Below are positions 18,415 through 28,546 of a stretch of 64,000 nt of DNA, piece after piece. Both the position numbers and the translations under genes were made by a program. The notes under the pieces were generated by a model. The model saw only the letters and a program-made list of their open reading frames with translations. It made no database searches and was not told where the DNA came from. The DNA is from Aromatoleum evansii (GTDB lineage Bacteria > Pseudomonadota > Gammaproteobacteria > Burkholderiales > Rhodocyclaceae), in the NCBI RefSeq assembly GCF_012910805.1, contig NZ_WTVK01000011.1:1-64000 (forward strand), in the 5' to 3' direction. Each line of letters starts with the position of its first letter. The first letter of the stretch is position 1.

Positions 18415-20103
18415 ATGACTGCTGTTGCCGAGTTTCTGAAAGCGCGCGACTTCCTGCTGGCCAACCGCACCGACTACGCGACCGCGTACGCCGGGTTCCA
18501 GTGGCCGCAGCTCACCGAGTTCAACTGGGCGCTCGATTACTTCGACTCCATGGCGCAGGGTAACGACAAGCCCGCGCTGTGGATCGTCGAGGAAGACGGC
18601 CGCGAATCGAAGCTCTCCTTCGCCGAGATGTCGGCGCGTTCGAACCGCGTCGCCAACTGGCTGCGCGACCAGGGCGTGGCGCGCGGCGACCGCATCCTGA
18701 TCATGCTCGGCAACGAAGTGCCGCTGTGGGAAACCATGCTCGCCGCGATCAAGCTCGGCGCCGTCGTGATCCCCGCGACCACGCTGCTGACTCCGGACGA
18801 CCTCGCTGATCGCCTCGAGCGCGGCCAGGTCAAGCACGTCGTGATCGGCAAGGCCCACACCGACAAGTTCGCCGATCTCGCCGGCGCCTACACCCGCGTC
18901 AGCGTCGGCGGCGCGACCGCCGGCTGGCTGTCCTTCGAGGACGCCTACCAGGCCTCGCCCGAGTTCAAGGCCGAAGGCGTCACCAAGGTCACCGACCCGC
19001 TGCTGCTGTACTTCACCTCCGGCACCACGTCCAAGCCCAAGCTCGTGCAGCACAGCCACCAGTCCTACCCCGTCGGCCACCTGTCGACGATGTACTGGAT
19101 CGGCCTGCAGCCCAACGACCGCCACATGAACATCAGCTCACCGGGCTGGGCCAAGCACGCCTGGAGCTGCTTCTTCGCCCCGTGGAACGCCGGTGCCTGC
19201 GTGTTCCTGTACAACTACAATCGCTTCAACGCCAAGGCCCTGCTCGACGTGTTGGTGAAGTACGAGATCACGACCATGTGCGCGCCCCCGACCGTGTGGC
19301 GCATGCTGATCCAGCAGGATCTCGCCTCGGTGAAGACCAACCTGCGCGAACTCATCGGCGCCGGCGAGCCGCTCAACCCCGAAGTCATCGAGCAGGTGAA
19401 GAAGGCCTGGGGCATCACCATCCGCGACGGCTTCGGCCAGACCGAGACCACCGCCCAGATCGGCAACACGCCCGGCCAGAAGCTCAAGCCCGGCTCCATG
19501 GGCCGCCCGCTGCCCGGCTACACCATCGCGCTGCTCGACGCCGACAGCAAGCCGGTCGACGAAGGCGAGATCAGCCTCGTGCTCGCCAAACGCCCGCTCG
19601 GCCTGATGCTCGGCTATGCCGGCGACGAAGCGAAAACTGCCGAAGTCATGCGTGACGGCCACTACCGCACCGGCGACGTCGCGAGCATCGACGAGGAAGG
19701 CTACATCACCTACGTCGGGCGCGCCGACGACGTGTTCAAGGCCTCCGACTACCGCATCAGCCCGTTCGAGCTCGAATCGGTGCTGATCGAGCACCCGGCC
19801 GTCGCCGAAGCCGCCGTCGTCCCGAGCCCGGACCCGGTGCGTCTCGCCGTGCCCAAGGCCTACGTGATCCTCGCCGCCGGCCACGAGCCGTCGAAGGAAC
19901 TCGCGAAGGACATCTTCGCCTTCACGCGCGATAAGCTCGCCCCGTACAAGCGCATCCGCCGCCTCGAGTTCTCGGATCTGCCCAAGACCATCTCGGGCAA
20001 GATCCGCCGCGTCGAACTGCGCAAGAGCGAAGAGGGCAAGGACGCCAGCGTGCGCGGCGCGCTCGAGTTCTTCGAGGAGGACTTCCCCGAGCTCAAGGGC
20101 TGA
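18415..20103 (+). CDS. AMP-forming acyl-CoA synthetase
   Basis: Protein of 562 residues of the ANL superfamily, activating a carboxylic acid to its CoA thioester with ATP. Motifs: the P-loop-like YFTSGTTSKPKLV starting at Tyr199, the GFGQTE motif, YRTGDVASIDEEGYITYVGR (hinge Asp), and the adenylation lysine K529 in TISGKIRR. Overall features resemble medium-chain/aromatic acyl-CoA ligases, but the substrate cannot be assigned from motifs. GGAAAGGAGAGG gives a strong ribosome-binding site. The gene stands alone; the 4.5S RNA gene follows. Confidence 0.85.
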   Translation: MTAVAEFLKARDFLLANRTDYATAYAGFQWPQLTEFNWALDYFDSMAQGNDKPALWIVEEDGRESKLSFAEMSARSNRVANWLRDQGVARGDRILIMLGNEVPLWETMLAAIKLGAVVIPATTLLTPDDLADRLERGQVKHVVIGKAHTDKFADLAGAYTRVSVGGATAGWLSFEDAYQASPEFKAEGVTKVTDPLLLYFTSGTTSKPKLVQHSHQSYPVGHLSTMYWIGLQPNDRHMNISSPGWAKHAWSCFFAPWNAGACVFLYNYNRFNAKALLDVLVKYEITTMCAPPTVWRMLIQQDLASVKTNLRELIGAGEPLNPEVIEQVKKAWGITIRDGFGQTETTAQIGNTPGQKLKPGSMGRPLPGYTIALLDADSKPVDEGEISLVLAKRPLGLMLGYAGDEAKTAEVMRDGHYRTGDVASIDEEGYITYVGRADDVFKASDYRISPFELESVLIEHPAVAEAAVVPSPDPVRLAVPKAYVILAAGHEPSKELAKDIFAFTRDKLAPYKRIRRLEFSDLPKTISGKIRRVELRKSEEGKDASVRGALEFFEEDFPELKG

Positions 20104-20157
20104 GTCGCGGCGCATTGCGCATTGCATCAAGGGGCGCGTGCAGCGGCCATTAGCTGC

Positions 20158-20163
20158 TACAAT
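20158..20163 (+). promoter_or_regulatory. -10 element of the 4.5S RNA gene
   Basis: TACAAT sits seven bases before the predicted RNA 5' end. The matching -35 region (about 20135-20140) is poor. Confidence 0.5.
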
Positions 20164-20169
20164 GCGCCC

Positions 20170-20271
<102 letters not shown>

Positions 20272-20281
20272 CTCATTCGCG

Positions 20282-20318
20282 AACGGGCGCCTCCGGAAAC
20301 GGGGCGCCCGTTTCATTT
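20282..20318 (+). terminator. Intrinsic terminator after ffs
   Basis: A perfect 10-bp stem (20282-20291/20303-20312) is followed by TTTCATTTT. Confidence 0.8.
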
Positions 20319-20400
20319 TGTGCTTCCTTGGCGGACTTCCGTTACGTACACGCTACGGTCGATACGGTATCGTCGGTCCATTCCTTCGCCGAGCACGCGC

Positions 20401-22611
20401 TTGAACCTGCGTCCCCTAGTCCTGTCCCTGCTGTGTCTGGCCGGCCTCGCCGCCGCGCCCGCGTGCGCCGAAGCAAGCAAATCGCCGCAGGGCGTCGCGC
20501 TGGTGCTCTCGGGTGGCGGCGCGCGCGGCATCGCCCACGTCGGCGTGCTCAAGGTGCTCGAGGACATGCGCATTCCCGTCGACTGCATCGTCGGCACCTC
20601 CATGGGTGCCATCGTCGGCGGGGCCTACGCGGCGGGGATGGAGCTGGGCGACATGGTGCGCGAGATCCACGCCGTCGACTGGGTGAACATGTTCGCCAGC
20701 AGCGTGCCGCGCGAGGACCAGCCCTTCCGCGACAAGCAGGACGCCGCGCGCAACCGTTCGGCGATCACGCTGGGCTATGGCGATGGCGCCCTCCTGCTGC
20801 CGCAGAGCGCTATCTCGGGCCAGGCGATGGACCGCTTCCTCACCCGGCTCGCTGGCGACGCCGAAGTGCTCGACACCTTCGACAGCCTCGCGCTCCCCTA
20901 CCGCGCGGTTGCCACCGACCTCGAGACCGGCGAACTGGTGCTGCTCGACAAGGGGCCGCTGTGGCGCGCGATGCGCGCGAGCATGGCCGTGCCCGGCGTG
21001 TTCCTGCCGATCGAGCAGGACAGGCGCCTGCTCGTCGACGGCGGCCTCGTGATGAACCTGCCCGTCGACATCGGTCGCGAGTTGTGCGGCGGGCGCGTGA
21101 TCGCCGTGAACCTCGGCACGCCTCCGCACGCGCGCGAACGCCTGCGCTCGGCGACCGACATCGCGCTGCAGGCGATCAACCTCGCGCTCGAACAGAACGT
21201 GCGCCAACAGCTAGCACGCCTCGGCCCCGAGGACGCACTGATCCAGGTCGAGCTGCCCGGCATCACCTCGCGTGATTTCGAGCGCGTGCTCGAGACCATT
21301 CCCTACGGCACCGAGGCCGCGTTGCGCCAGTCCGCGTCGCTTGCCCGCTTCAGCGTCGATGAGGACAGTTACGCGAAGTGGCAGACGCTGCGCCAGTTCC
21401 GTTGGCACAAGCGCGCGCCCGTCGTCGCCGACGTCAAGGTCGAAGGCCTCAAGTTCGTGCCCGAGCGCCTTTTCGGCGCCACGCTCACGCAGAGGGCCGG
21501 CGAGCCGCTCGATCCCCAGAAGCTCGAGCAGGACATCGCCCGCATCTACGAGCGCGGCGACTTCGACCGCCTGCGCTACAGCGTGCTGCACGACGGGCCG
21601 CGCGCCACGGTGCAGCTCGACGCCGACGAGAAGGCCTCCGGCCCCAATCTGCTGCGCTTCGGCGGCGGCCTCGCGGCCGACTTCGAGGGCGGCTCCCAGG
21701 TCGGTCTCTACGCCGGCTTCTCGCGCCGCTGGCTCAACACCCGCGGCGGGCGCTGGGACACCGACCTGCAGCTCGGCACCACGAACCGCATCCGCAGCGA
21801 GCTGTTCCAGCCGCTCGACCTCGACAGCGGCTGGTTCGTGGCGCCGTCCGTGGAGTTGTTCAATCGCGTGCTGCCGGTCTTCGTCGACGGGCGCAAGCTG
21901 TCGGAGAACAAGGAGAAGGGCGGCGTCGTCGGCCTCGACGCGGGCTACGAGATGGGCATGTGGGGCGAGCTGCGCGCCGGCTGGCGGCGCGGGCGGCGCA
22001 ACTCGGAGGTGATCTCCGGACCCGAACTCTATCCCGAGCGCCTCATCGAGGACGGCTGGGTGCATGGCACCGCCACCATAGACCGCCTCGACAGTCCCTT
22101 CTTCCCGCGCCGCGGTTACGCCGCGCGCCTGCGTGCGGAGCTGCACTCGCCGGCCTTCGGTGCCGATCAGCGCTACTTCTTCACCGAGCTCGACGGCGAC
22201 ACCGCGACCTCCTTCGGACCCAACGTGTGGCGCCTGCGCGGGCTGTTCGCCGGCAGTCCCGACCGCGACCTCCCCGAGGTCGGCCGCACCCTGCTGGGCG
22301 GGCCCTTCCGCCTGTCCGGCTACCGCTATGGCGAGCTGGCCGCCGACCAGGTCGCGCTCGTCAGCGCCGCCTACTATCGCCAGATCACCCGCCTGCCCGA
22401 CACGCTCGGCCGCGGCGTGTATGCCGGTGCGACCGCCGAATGGGCAGAGCTGCGCAACTACGGCACCTCGCTCACGCCCGACCCCGGTCGGCACCGCGCA
22501 TACTCGATCTTCCTCGGGGCCGACACCGCGCTCGGCCCCATCTACGTCGGCGCGAGCTACTCGCCCGAAGTCGGCGACGTGCGCTACTACCTGCAGGTGG
22601 GGCAGCCCTGA
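20401..22611 (+). CDS. Patatin-like phospholipase fused to POTRA and Omp85 beta-barrel (PlpD type, T5dSS)
   Basis: Protein of ~736 residues from the TTG at 20401, which gives a clear signal peptide (LRPLVLSLLCLAGLAAAPACA). The patatin domain has the oxyanion GGGARG near 37, nucleophile Ser67 in GTSMG, and Asp213 in DGG, so the Ser-Asp dyad is complete. A POTRA-like segment follows (ADVKVEGLKFVPERLF, then DPQKLEQDIARIYERGDFD). The C-terminal ~350 residues form a 16-strand-type Omp85 barrel. This order and length match PlpD of Pseudomonas aeruginosa, a type Vd autotransported lipase. The start is uncertain because no strong ribosome-binding site is visible; the frame stays open back to 20248, but that overlaps the 4.5S RNA and its terminator. 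Confidence 0.85.
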   Translation: MNLRPLVLSLLCLAGLAAAPACAEASKSPQGVALVLSGGGARGIAHVGVLKVLEDMRIPVDCIVGTSMGAIVGGAYAAGMELGDMVREIHAVDWVNMFASSVPREDQPFRDKQDAARNRSAITLGYGDGALLLPQSAISGQAMDRFLTRLAGDAEVLDTFDSLALPYRAVATDLETGELVLLDKGPLWRAMRASMAVPGVFLPIEQDRRLLVDGGLVMNLPVDIGRELCGGRVIAVNLGTPPHARERLRSATDIALQAINLALEQNVRQQLARLGPEDALIQVELPGITSRDFERVLETIPYGTEAALRQSASLARFSVDEDSYAKWQTLRQFRWHKRAPVVADVKVEGLKFVPERLFGATLTQRAGEPLDPQKLEQDIARIYERGDFDRLRYSVLHDGPRATVQLDADEKASGPNLLRFGGGLAADFEGGSQVGLYAGFSRRWLNTRGGRWDTDLQLGTTNRIRSELFQPLDLDSGWFVAPSVELFNRVLPVFVDGRKLSENKEKGGVVGLDAGYEMGMWGELRAGWRRGRRNSEVISGPELYPERLIEDGWVHGTATIDRLDSPFFPRRGYAARLRAELHSPAFGADQRYFFTELDGDTATSFGPNVWRLRGLFAGSPDRDLPEVGRTLLGGPFRLSGYRYGELAADQVALVSAAYYRQITRLPDTLGRGVYAGATAEWAELRNYGTSLTPDPGRHRAYSIFLGADTALGPIYVGASYSPEVGDVRYYLQVGQP

Positions 22612-22661
22612 CGTCGCAGCACGTGCAGCGAATCGCCCCGGAGGCGTGCCCGGCGCTCTGT

Positions 22662-22667
22662 TAGAAT
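22662..22667 (+). promoter_or_regulatory. Possible -10 box just upstream of dnaX
   Basis: TAGAAT, within TTAGAATCC, lies nine bases before the dnaX ATG. If used, it would give an almost leaderless transcript. No good -35 is visible. Confidence 0.3.
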
Positions 22668-22675
22668 CCTGCGCC

Positions 22676-24694
22676 ATGAGCTATCAAGTTCTCGCCCGCA
22701 AGTGGCGGCCGAAATCCTTTGCGACGCTGGTCGGCCAGGAGCATGTCGTGCGCGCGCTCAGCCATGCCTTGGCGACCGGCCGGCTGCACCACGCCTGGCT
22801 GTTCACCGGCACCCGCGGCGTCGGCAAGACCACGATCTCGCGCATCCTCGCCAAGGCGCTGAACTGCGAGACCGGCGTCACGGCCGAGCCCTGCAACCAG
22901 TGCGCCGCCTGCCAGGCGATCGACGCCGACCGCTTCCCCGACTATGTCGAGATGGACGCTGCATCGAACCGCGGCGTGGAGGACATGGCCGCGCTGCTCG
23001 ACAAGGCCGTCTATGCGCCAGTGCAGGGGCGTTACAAGGTCTACATGATCGACGAAGTGCACATGCTCACCGGGCATGCGTTCAACGCGATGCTGAAGAC
23101 CCTCGAGGAGCCGCCCGAGCACGTCAAGTTCATCCTCGCGACCACCGATCCGCAGAAGATTCCGGTCACGGTGCTGTCGCGCTGCCTGCAGTTCAACCTC
23201 AAGCAGATGCCGCCGGGCCACATCGTCGAGCACCTGTCGCGCATCCTCGAGGCCGAGGCCGTCCCGTTCGAGGCCCCGGCGCTGCGTCACCTCGCCAAGG
23301 CCGCCAACGGCTCGATGCGCGACGCCCTGTCGCTGCTCGACCAGGCGATCGCGCACGGCACCGGCAAGGTCGAGGAAGAGCAGGTCACTCACATGCTCGG
23401 CACGGTCGGCGACGACCACCTGTATGCCGTGCTCGACGCGCTCGCCGCCGGCGACGTCACGGCGCTGCTTGCCGTCGCCGATCGCATGGAAGCGCGCAGC
23501 CTCTCGTTCGACGCCGCGCTGCAGGCCCTCGCGTCCATCCTGCACCGTGTCGCCCTCGCGCAGTTCGCCCCCGCGGCGATCGCCGACGAGGCCGAGCGCC
23601 AGCGCCTGCAGCCCTATACCGAGGCCTTCGACGCGGAGTTCCTCCAGCTCGCATACCAGATCGCGATCCACGGTCGCGACGAGCTGCCGCTCGCACCCGA
23701 CGACTATGCCGGCTTCACGATGACGCTGCTGCGCCTGCACGCCTTCCGCCCCGACCAGCCGGCGGCCCTCGGCAGCGCCGCGGCCGAAGGCGGGGGAGGG
23801 GGTGTCGCGCGCAGCCTGCCGCCCGCGCCGCCGCGGCCCGCGGCAGCCGCGCGACCCGCTTCCGCGAACGCCGGCGCCCCGTCCATGCAGGCCGCCCCGT
23901 CGGCTGCCGCGACTCCGGCGCCATCCGTTGCGCCTGCGTCGTCCCCTGTGTCCGCGGCCGTGTCGGTGCCGCCAGCCCCGGCACTGGTGGCCGAATCCGC
24001 GCCGCGCCAGGCACCGGTCTTGAAAAGCGCCCCGGCGGAAAGTCGTCCCGAGCCCTCCAACTCGGTGCCTCCCTGGGAGGATCTCCCGCCGGAAGCCTTC
24101 GTCGGCCAGAGCGCCGAGCTAGCGGTCCTTCGAACTGAACCGCCGGCCGAAGCAGCTCCGCCCCCGGTTGAAACGCCGCCTGCGGCGGCTGCGCAGCCGG
24201 AGAAGGCCGCGCAGCCCGCTCCGCAGCCCGAAGCCCCCCCCGTGTCGCCGGCATCTGCGGTCGCGGCGGCGGTGCCTGTGCCCGTCGACGGCGACGCCGC
24301 GGGGGACTTCGCGGCCGGCAACTGGCACGGGCTCATCCGCCGTCTCGGCCTCGGGGGGCTCGTGCGCGAGTTCGCCCAGCATTGCGAGTGGCTGGGCCTC
24401 GTCGACGGCGTGATTGACCTGCGCCTGTCTAACGCCCACCGCCACCTCCTCGACATGAATCCGGGCGTGGTGGAGCGTATCCAGGACCAGCTCGTCTCCC
24501 TTTACGGGGCGCCGCTCAAGCTGCGCGCCACGGTCGGCGCGATCGCCGGCGAGACGCCGGCGCAGCGCGACGAGGCCGACCGGCGTGCGCGCCACGCCGA
24601 GGCCGTGGCGGCGCTCGAAAGCGATCCTTTCGTACGCGAACTGATCGAACGATTCGACGCAACCCTCGTGGAAGCGTCGGTAAAACCTCTTTGA
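22676..24694 (+). CDS. dnaX: DNA polymerase III subunits gamma/tau
   Basis: Protein of 672 residues, the clamp-loader ATPase of the replisome. Walker A GTRGVGKT is at 45-52, zinc ligands are C64, C73, C76 and C79, Walker B is MIDEVHML, and a sensor-1 TTDPQKIP and SRC motif follow. Domain III ends at ~370. A long Ala/Pro-rich linker (~372-545) leads to the tau C-terminal domain that contacts DnaB and the polymerase ([20 protein letters not shown] onward). No A-rich slippery heptamer for programmed frameshifting was seen, so gamma may not be made that way here. It heads dnaX-ybaB-recR. Confidence 0.96.
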   Translation: MSYQVLARKWRPKSFATLVGQEHVVRALSHALATGRLHHAWLFTGTRGVGKTTISRILAKALNCETGVTAEPCNQCAACQAIDADRFPDYVEMDAASNRGVEDMAALLDKAVYAPVQGRYKVYMIDEVHMLTGHAFNAMLKTLEEPPEHVKFILATTDPQKIPVTVLSRCLQFNLKQMPPGHIVEHLSRILEAEAVPFEAPALRHLAKAANGSMRDALSLLDQAIAHGTGKVEEEQVTHMLGTVGDDHLYAVLDALAAGDVTALLAVADRMEARSLSFDAALQALASILHRVALAQFAPAAIADEAERQRLQPYTEAFDAEFLQLAYQIAIHGRDELPLAPDDYAGFTMTLLRLHAFRPDQPAALGSAAAEGGGGGVARSLPPAPPRPAAAARPASANAGAPSMQAAPSAAATPAPSVAPASSPVSAAVSVPPAPALVAESAPRQAPVLKSAPAESRPEPSNSVPPWEDLPPEAFVGQSAELAVLRTEPPAEAAPPPVETPPAAAAQPEKAAQPAPQPEAPPVSPASAVAAAVPVPVDGDAAGDFAAGNWHGLIRRLGLGGLVREFAQHCEWLGLVDGVIDLRLSNAHRHLLDMNPGVVERIQDQLVSLYGAPLKLRATVGAIAGETPAQRDEADRRARHAEAVAALESDPFVRELIERFDATLVEASVKPL

Positions 24695-24719
24695 ATCCCT
24701 AATTGCGGAGAATCGCACC

Positions 24720-25043
24720 ATGATGAAAGGCGGAATCGCCGGCCTGATGAAGCAGGCCCAGCAGATGCAGGAAAACATGAAGAAGATGCAGGACCAGCTC
24801 GCCCTCGTCGAAGTCGAGGGGCAGGCGGGGGCCGGCATGGTGAAGATCCTCATGACCTGCAAGCATGACGTCCGTCGCGTCACGATCGATCCCTCGGTCA
24901 TGGACGACAAGGAAATGCTGGAGGATCTCGTCGCCGCGGCGATGAACGACGCGGTTCGCCGCGCCGAGGCCACCACGCAGGAGAAGATGGCGGGCTTCAC
25001 GTCCGGTCTCAACCTGCCGCCCGGGATGAAGCTCCCGTTCTAA
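24720..25043 (+). CDS. ybaB: YbaB/EbfC family nucleoid-associated protein
   Basis: Protein of 107 residues. The family start [20 protein letters not shown] and the [12 protein letters not shown] core are present. YbaB binds DNA as a dimer and is almost always placed between dnaX and recR, as here. ATG 24720 or the next ATG codon at 24723 could be the start. GGAG lies upstream. Confidence 0.95.
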   Translation: MMKGGIAGLMKQAQQMQENMKKMQDQLALVEVEGQAGAGMVKILMTCKHDVRRVTIDPSVMDDKEMLEDLVAAAMNDAVRRAEATTQEKMAGFTSGLNLPPGMKLPF

Positions 25044-25639
25044 TGAGCTCCCCCTCGAGTCTCGACGAACTGATCGAAGCCCTGCGCGCGCTGCCCAGCG
25101 TCGGCCCCAAGTCGGCGCAGCGCATGGCCTACCACCTGTTGCAGCGGGACCAACGCGGCGCCGGCCGGCTCGCGCGGGCGCTCGCGCACGCCCTCGAAGT
25201 GCTGCGTCACTGCGAGCGCTGCAACACCTTCTCCGAGACCGACGTCTGCCAGCGCTGCGCCAACCCGCAGCGCGACCACTCGCTGCTGTGCGTCGTCGAG
25301 ATGCCGGCCGACCTTGCAATGATGGAGCAGACCCAGCTCTACAACGGCCTGTACTACGTCCTGATGGGGCGCCTGTCGCCGCTGGACGGTATCGGGCCGC
25401 GCGAGCTGCGCCTCGACAAGCTCCTCGCGCGTGCCGCGGACGGCGACGTGAAGGAAGTGATCCTCGCGACCAACTTCACCAACGAAGGCGAAGCCACCGC
25501 GCACGTCATCGCCGAGTTGCTTGCGGCACGCGGCGTGAAGGTGAGCCGCCTGTCGCGCGGCGTGCCTGTCGGCGGCGAGCTCGAGCACACCGATACGGGC
25601 ACGATTGCGCAAGCCCTGGTCGAGCGTCGCGCGCTCTGA
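25043..25639 (+). CDS. recR: Recombination protein RecR
   Basis: Protein of 198 residues acting with RecFO in gap repair. A helix-hairpin-helix ([20 protein letters not shown], 10-30) is followed by a C4 zinc finger (CERC...CQRC, ~55-70), a Toprim domain ([15 protein letters not shown]) and the Walker-B-like C-terminal end. Its ATG overlaps the ybaB stop (TAATG), showing translational coupling. Confidence 0.96.
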   Translation: MSSPSSLDELIEALRALPSVGPKSAQRMAYHLLQRDQRGAGRLARALAHALEVLRHCERCNTFSETDVCQRCANPQRDHSLLCVVEMPADLAMMEQTQLYNGLYYVLMGRLSPLDGIGPRELRLDKLLARAADGDVKEVILATNFTNEGEATAHVIAELLAARGVKVSRLSRGVPVGGELEHTDTGTIAQALVERRAL

Positions 25640-25781
25640 CAAAGAGGTTTGCTGCGCTGCGAAAGCTGCGCTGCAGCAATCGGTTTCCATCGAATCCGCG
25701 CTGTCATGCGGGGGTGCGTCCGGAGTCGATGTCAATGGCATGGATTCGGCATGCCCTCTTTTTATGTATCAGGCTTTTTGC

Positions 25782-25787
25782 TAAAAT
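25782..25787 (+). promoter_or_regulatory. -10 box of the petABC promoter
   Basis: TAAAAT lies 50 bases upstream of the petA start in the AT-richer stretch 25755-25812. The -35 position (25759-25764, TTTTTA) is a weak match. Confidence 0.45.
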
Positions 25788-25837
25788 CCCGCAGTTTTTT
25801 TGTATCCGGAAACGGGTTTCTTTTCAGGGATGAGGTC

Positions 25838-26431
25838 ATGAGCGTGGATCAGAAGATGGACAGTGGCCGCCGGCAACTGCTTGTCGCGACGTCGGCCGCC
25901 GGTGGCGTGGCTGCGGTGGCGACGGCTGTGCCGTTCGTCGCCAGTCTGACGCCGTCGGAGCGTGCGAAGGCTGCGGGTGCGCCGGTCGAGGCGGATATCA
26001 GCAAGCTGGCGCCGGGCGAGATGATGACGGTTGAGTGGCGTGGCAAGCCGGTATGGATCCTGCGCCGGACCCCGGAAATGCTGGCTTCGCTCGACAAGAC
26101 CGATGCCGCCGTCAGCGATCCGGAATCCGCCAAGGAGATGCAGCCGGAGTACGCTAAGAACAAGAGCCGCTCGATCAAGCCCGAATACCTCGTCACCGTC
26201 GGCATCTGCACCCACCTCGGCTGCTCGCCCAGCGACAAGTTCAAGGTCGGCGCCGACAGCGGCATGGGCGACGACTGGCACGGCGGCTTCCTGTGTCCCT
26301 GTCACGGTTCGAAATTCGATCTTTCCGGTCGCGTGTACAAGAGCATGCCGGCGCCGGACAACCTCGAAGTGCCGCCGCACAAGTACCTTTCCGATACCAC
26401 GATCCTCATCGGTGACGACTCCAAGGCCTAA
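25838..26431 (+). CDS. petA: Ubiquinol-cytochrome c reductase, Rieske iron-sulfur subunit
   Basis: Protein of 197 residues of the bc1 complex. The N-terminus has a Tat-type signal/anchor (SGRRQLLVATSAAGG, then a hydrophobic helix), as bacterial Rieske proteins are Tat-exported and remain anchored. Cluster ligands lie in C124-T-H126-LGC129 and C153-PC155-H156-G; C129 and C155 form the conserved disulfide. ATG 25838 is preceded by GAGG; the open frame to 25649 is an upstream extension without support. It is the first gene of petABC. Confidence 0.96.
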   Translation: MSVDQKMDSGRRQLLVATSAAGGVAAVATAVPFVASLTPSERAKAAGAPVEADISKLAPGEMMTVEWRGKPVWILRRTPEMLASLDKTDAAVSDPESAKEMQPEYAKNKSRSIKPEYLVTVGICTHLGCSPSDKFKVGADSGMGDDWHGGFLCPCHGSKFDLSGRVYKSMPAPDNLEVPPHKYLSDTTILIGDDSKA

Positions 26432-26434
26432 GCG

Positions 26435-27703
26435 ATGACCACAAAATCACAACAACTGCTCAACTGGGTCGATGAGCGTTTCCCGCTGACGTCGACCTGG
26501 AAGGCGCACCTGTCCGAGTACTACGCGCCGAAGAACTTCAATTTCTGGTACTTCTTCGGTTCGCTGGCGCTGCTGGTGCTGGTGATCCAGATCCTGACCG
26601 GCATCTTCCTGGTCATGCACTACAAGCCGGACGCCTCGCTCAACGCCTCGGGCATCCCCGTCGCGTTCGCCAGCGTCGAGTACATCATGCGCGAAGTCCC
26701 CGGTGGCTGGCTGATCCGCTACCTGCACTCGACCGGTGCCTCGGCCTTCTTCATCGTCGTCTACCTGCACATGTTCCGCGGCCTGCTCTACGGTTCCTAC
26801 CGCAAGCCGCGCGAGCTGATCTGGATCTTCGGCACGCTGATCTTCCTCGCGCTGATGGCTGAAGCCTTCATGGGCTATCTGCTGCCGTGGGGTCAGATGT
26901 CCTTCTGGGGCGCGCAGGTCATCGTGAACCTGTTCTCGGCGATCCCGGTCATCGGTCCCGACCTGTCCGTCGTCATTCGCGGCGACTTCGTCGTCTCCGA
27001 CGCCACGCTGAACCGCTTCTTCTCCTTCCACGTCATCGCCGTGCCGCTGGTGCTGATCGGCCTCGTCGTCGCGCACATCGTCGCGCTGCACGAAGTCGGC
27101 TCGAACAACCCCGACGGTGTCGAGATCAAGAAGAAGAAGGACGCGAACGGCATTCCGCTCGACGGCATCCCCTTCCATCCGTACTACACGGTGAAGGACA
27201 TCGTCGGCGTGGTCGGCTTCCTGATCTTCTTCTCGGCGATCGTGTTCTTCGCCCCCGAAGGCGGCGGCTACTTCCTCGAGTACAACAACTTCATCCCGGC
27301 CGACCCGCTGAAGACCCCGCCGCACATCGCTCCGGTGTGGTACTTCACCCCCTTCTACTCGATCCTGCGCGCGGTGACCTACCCGCTGTTCGGCATCGAC
27401 GCAAAGTTCTGGGGCGTGGTCGCGATGGGCGCCGCAGTCGTCATCATCGCCTTCCTGCCGTGGCTCGACCGTAGCCCGGTGAAGTCGATCCGCTACAAGG
27501 GCGGCCTCTTCAAGGGCATCCTCGCGGTCTTCATCGTTTCCTTCTTCATCCTCGGCTACCTCGGCGTTCTGCCGCCGACCCCGGGTCGTACCTTGGTGGC
27601 GCAGATCTGCTCGGTGATCTATTTCGCCTTCTTCCTGGCGATGCCCTGGTACAGCAAAATCGACAAGTGCCAACCCGAACCGGATAGGGTGACTTTCAAA
27701 TGA
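26435..27703 (+). CDS. petB: Cytochrome b of the bc1 complex
   Basis: Protein of 422 residues with about nine membrane helices. Haem-ligand histidines are in helices B (RYLHSTGASAFFIVVYLHMF) and D (FFSFHVIAVPLVLIGLVVAHI). A QMSFWGAQV segment and the Qo-site PEWWF-like motif (here PVWYFTPFYSILRA) are present. It carries quinol oxidation at Qo and reduction at Qi. It starts four bases after petA and overlaps petC by four. Confidence 0.96.
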   Translation: MTTKSQQLLNWVDERFPLTSTWKAHLSEYYAPKNFNFWYFFGSLALLVLVIQILTGIFLVMHYKPDASLNASGIPVAFASVEYIMREVPGGWLIRYLHSTGASAFFIVVYLHMFRGLLYGSYRKPRELIWIFGTLIFLALMAEAFMGYLLPWGQMSFWGAQVIVNLFSAIPVIGPDLSVVIRGDFVVSDATLNRFFSFHVIAVPLVLIGLVVAHIVALHEVGSNNPDGVEIKKKKDANGIPLDGIPFHPYYTVKDIVGVVGFLIFFSAIVFFAPEGGGYFLEYNNFIPADPLKTPPHIAPVWYFTPFYSILRAVTYPLFGIDAKFWGVVAMGAAVVIIAFLPWLDRSPVKSIRYKGGLFKGILAVFIVSFFILGYLGVLPPTPGRTLVAQICSVIYFAFFLAMPWYSKIDKCQPEPDRVTFK

Positions 27704-28452
27704 CAATCAACGTGATCAAGACCCTGAAGCGCCTTGCCGCTGCGGCGCTGTTCGCGCCGACGCTGGCGCTGGCCGCCGGTGCGGTGCTGCACCTCGACAA
27801 GGCCCCGGTGAGCAAGGATCCGGCCGCCCTGCAGGCGGGTGCGAAGACCTTCGTCAACTACTGCATGAACTGCCACAGCGCGAGCTTCGTCCGCTACAAC
27901 ACGCTGACGCAGATCGGCCTGACCGAGCAGGAAATCCGCGACAACCTGATGTTCACGGGTGAGCGCGTGGGCGACCTGATGAAGATCTCGGCCAGCCCGA
28001 AGGAGCAGAAGGCGTGGTTCGGTGCGACCCCGCCGGACCTGACCCTGATCGCGCGCCAGCGCGCCTCGGAGTTCGGCAGCGGCGCCGACTGGCTGTACAC
28101 CTACCTGCGCCAGTTCTACCGCGACCCGAACCGTCCGACGGGCTGGAACAACAAGGTGTTCGAGAACGTCGGCATGCCGCATGTGCTGTGGGAACTGCAG
28201 GGCGAGCAGATCGCCAAGGTGACCGAGCATGACGGTGCGAAGTCGATCGAGCTCGAACTCGCCAAGCCCGGCAAGCTGTCGGCGCAGGAATACGACAAGA
28301 CCGTCGCCGATCTCGTCTCCTTCCTCGTGTGGATGGGCGAGCCCGTCGCCGAGAAGCGCAAGACCATCGGCGTTGTCGTGCTGATCTTCCTGGCCGGCCT
28401 GTTCGCGCTCAGCTTCGCGCTGAAGAAGAACTACTGGAAGGACATTCATTGA
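27700..28452 (+). CDS. petC: Cytochrome c1 of the bc1 complex
   Basis: Protein of 250 residues. A signal peptide (RLAAAALFAPTLALAAG) is followed by the haem c motif C55-MN-C58-H59 and a C-terminal membrane anchor (~224-241) with a positive tail (KKNYWKDIH). It passes electrons to soluble cytochrome c in the periplasm. ATGA overlap with petB. Confidence 0.95.
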   Translation: MTINVIKTLKRLAAAALFAPTLALAAGAVLHLDKAPVSKDPAALQAGAKTFVNYCMNCHSASFVRYNTLTQIGLTEQEIRDNLMFTGERVGDLMKISASPKEQKAWFGATPPDLTLIARQRASEFGSGADWLYTYLRQFYRDPNRPTGWNNKVFENVGMPHVLWELQGEQIAKVTEHDGAKSIELELAKPGKLSAQEYDKTVADLVSFLVWMGEPVAEKRKTIGVVVLIFLAGLFALSFALKKNYWKDIH

Positions 28453-28490
28453 ACGTCCGCGCGAACTGATTCGGCGCCTTGAAGTCTGAC

Positions 28491-28527
28491 GCACCACGCG
28501 AGCCTCGCGTGGTGCGCTTTGTTTTTG
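28491..28527 (+). terminator. Intrinsic terminator of petABC
   Basis: A perfect 10-bp stem (28491-28500/28506-28515) with a 5-base loop, followed by a T-rich tract (CTTTGTTTTTG). Confidence 0.85.
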
Positions 28528-28546
28528 TATCGGGAGCTGTAACACC

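Noticed and set aside
23785-23802. G-rich run in dnaX as a programmed frameshift site
   Set aside because: Not a recognised slippery heptamer, and no stop-proximal stimulatory structure was evident.
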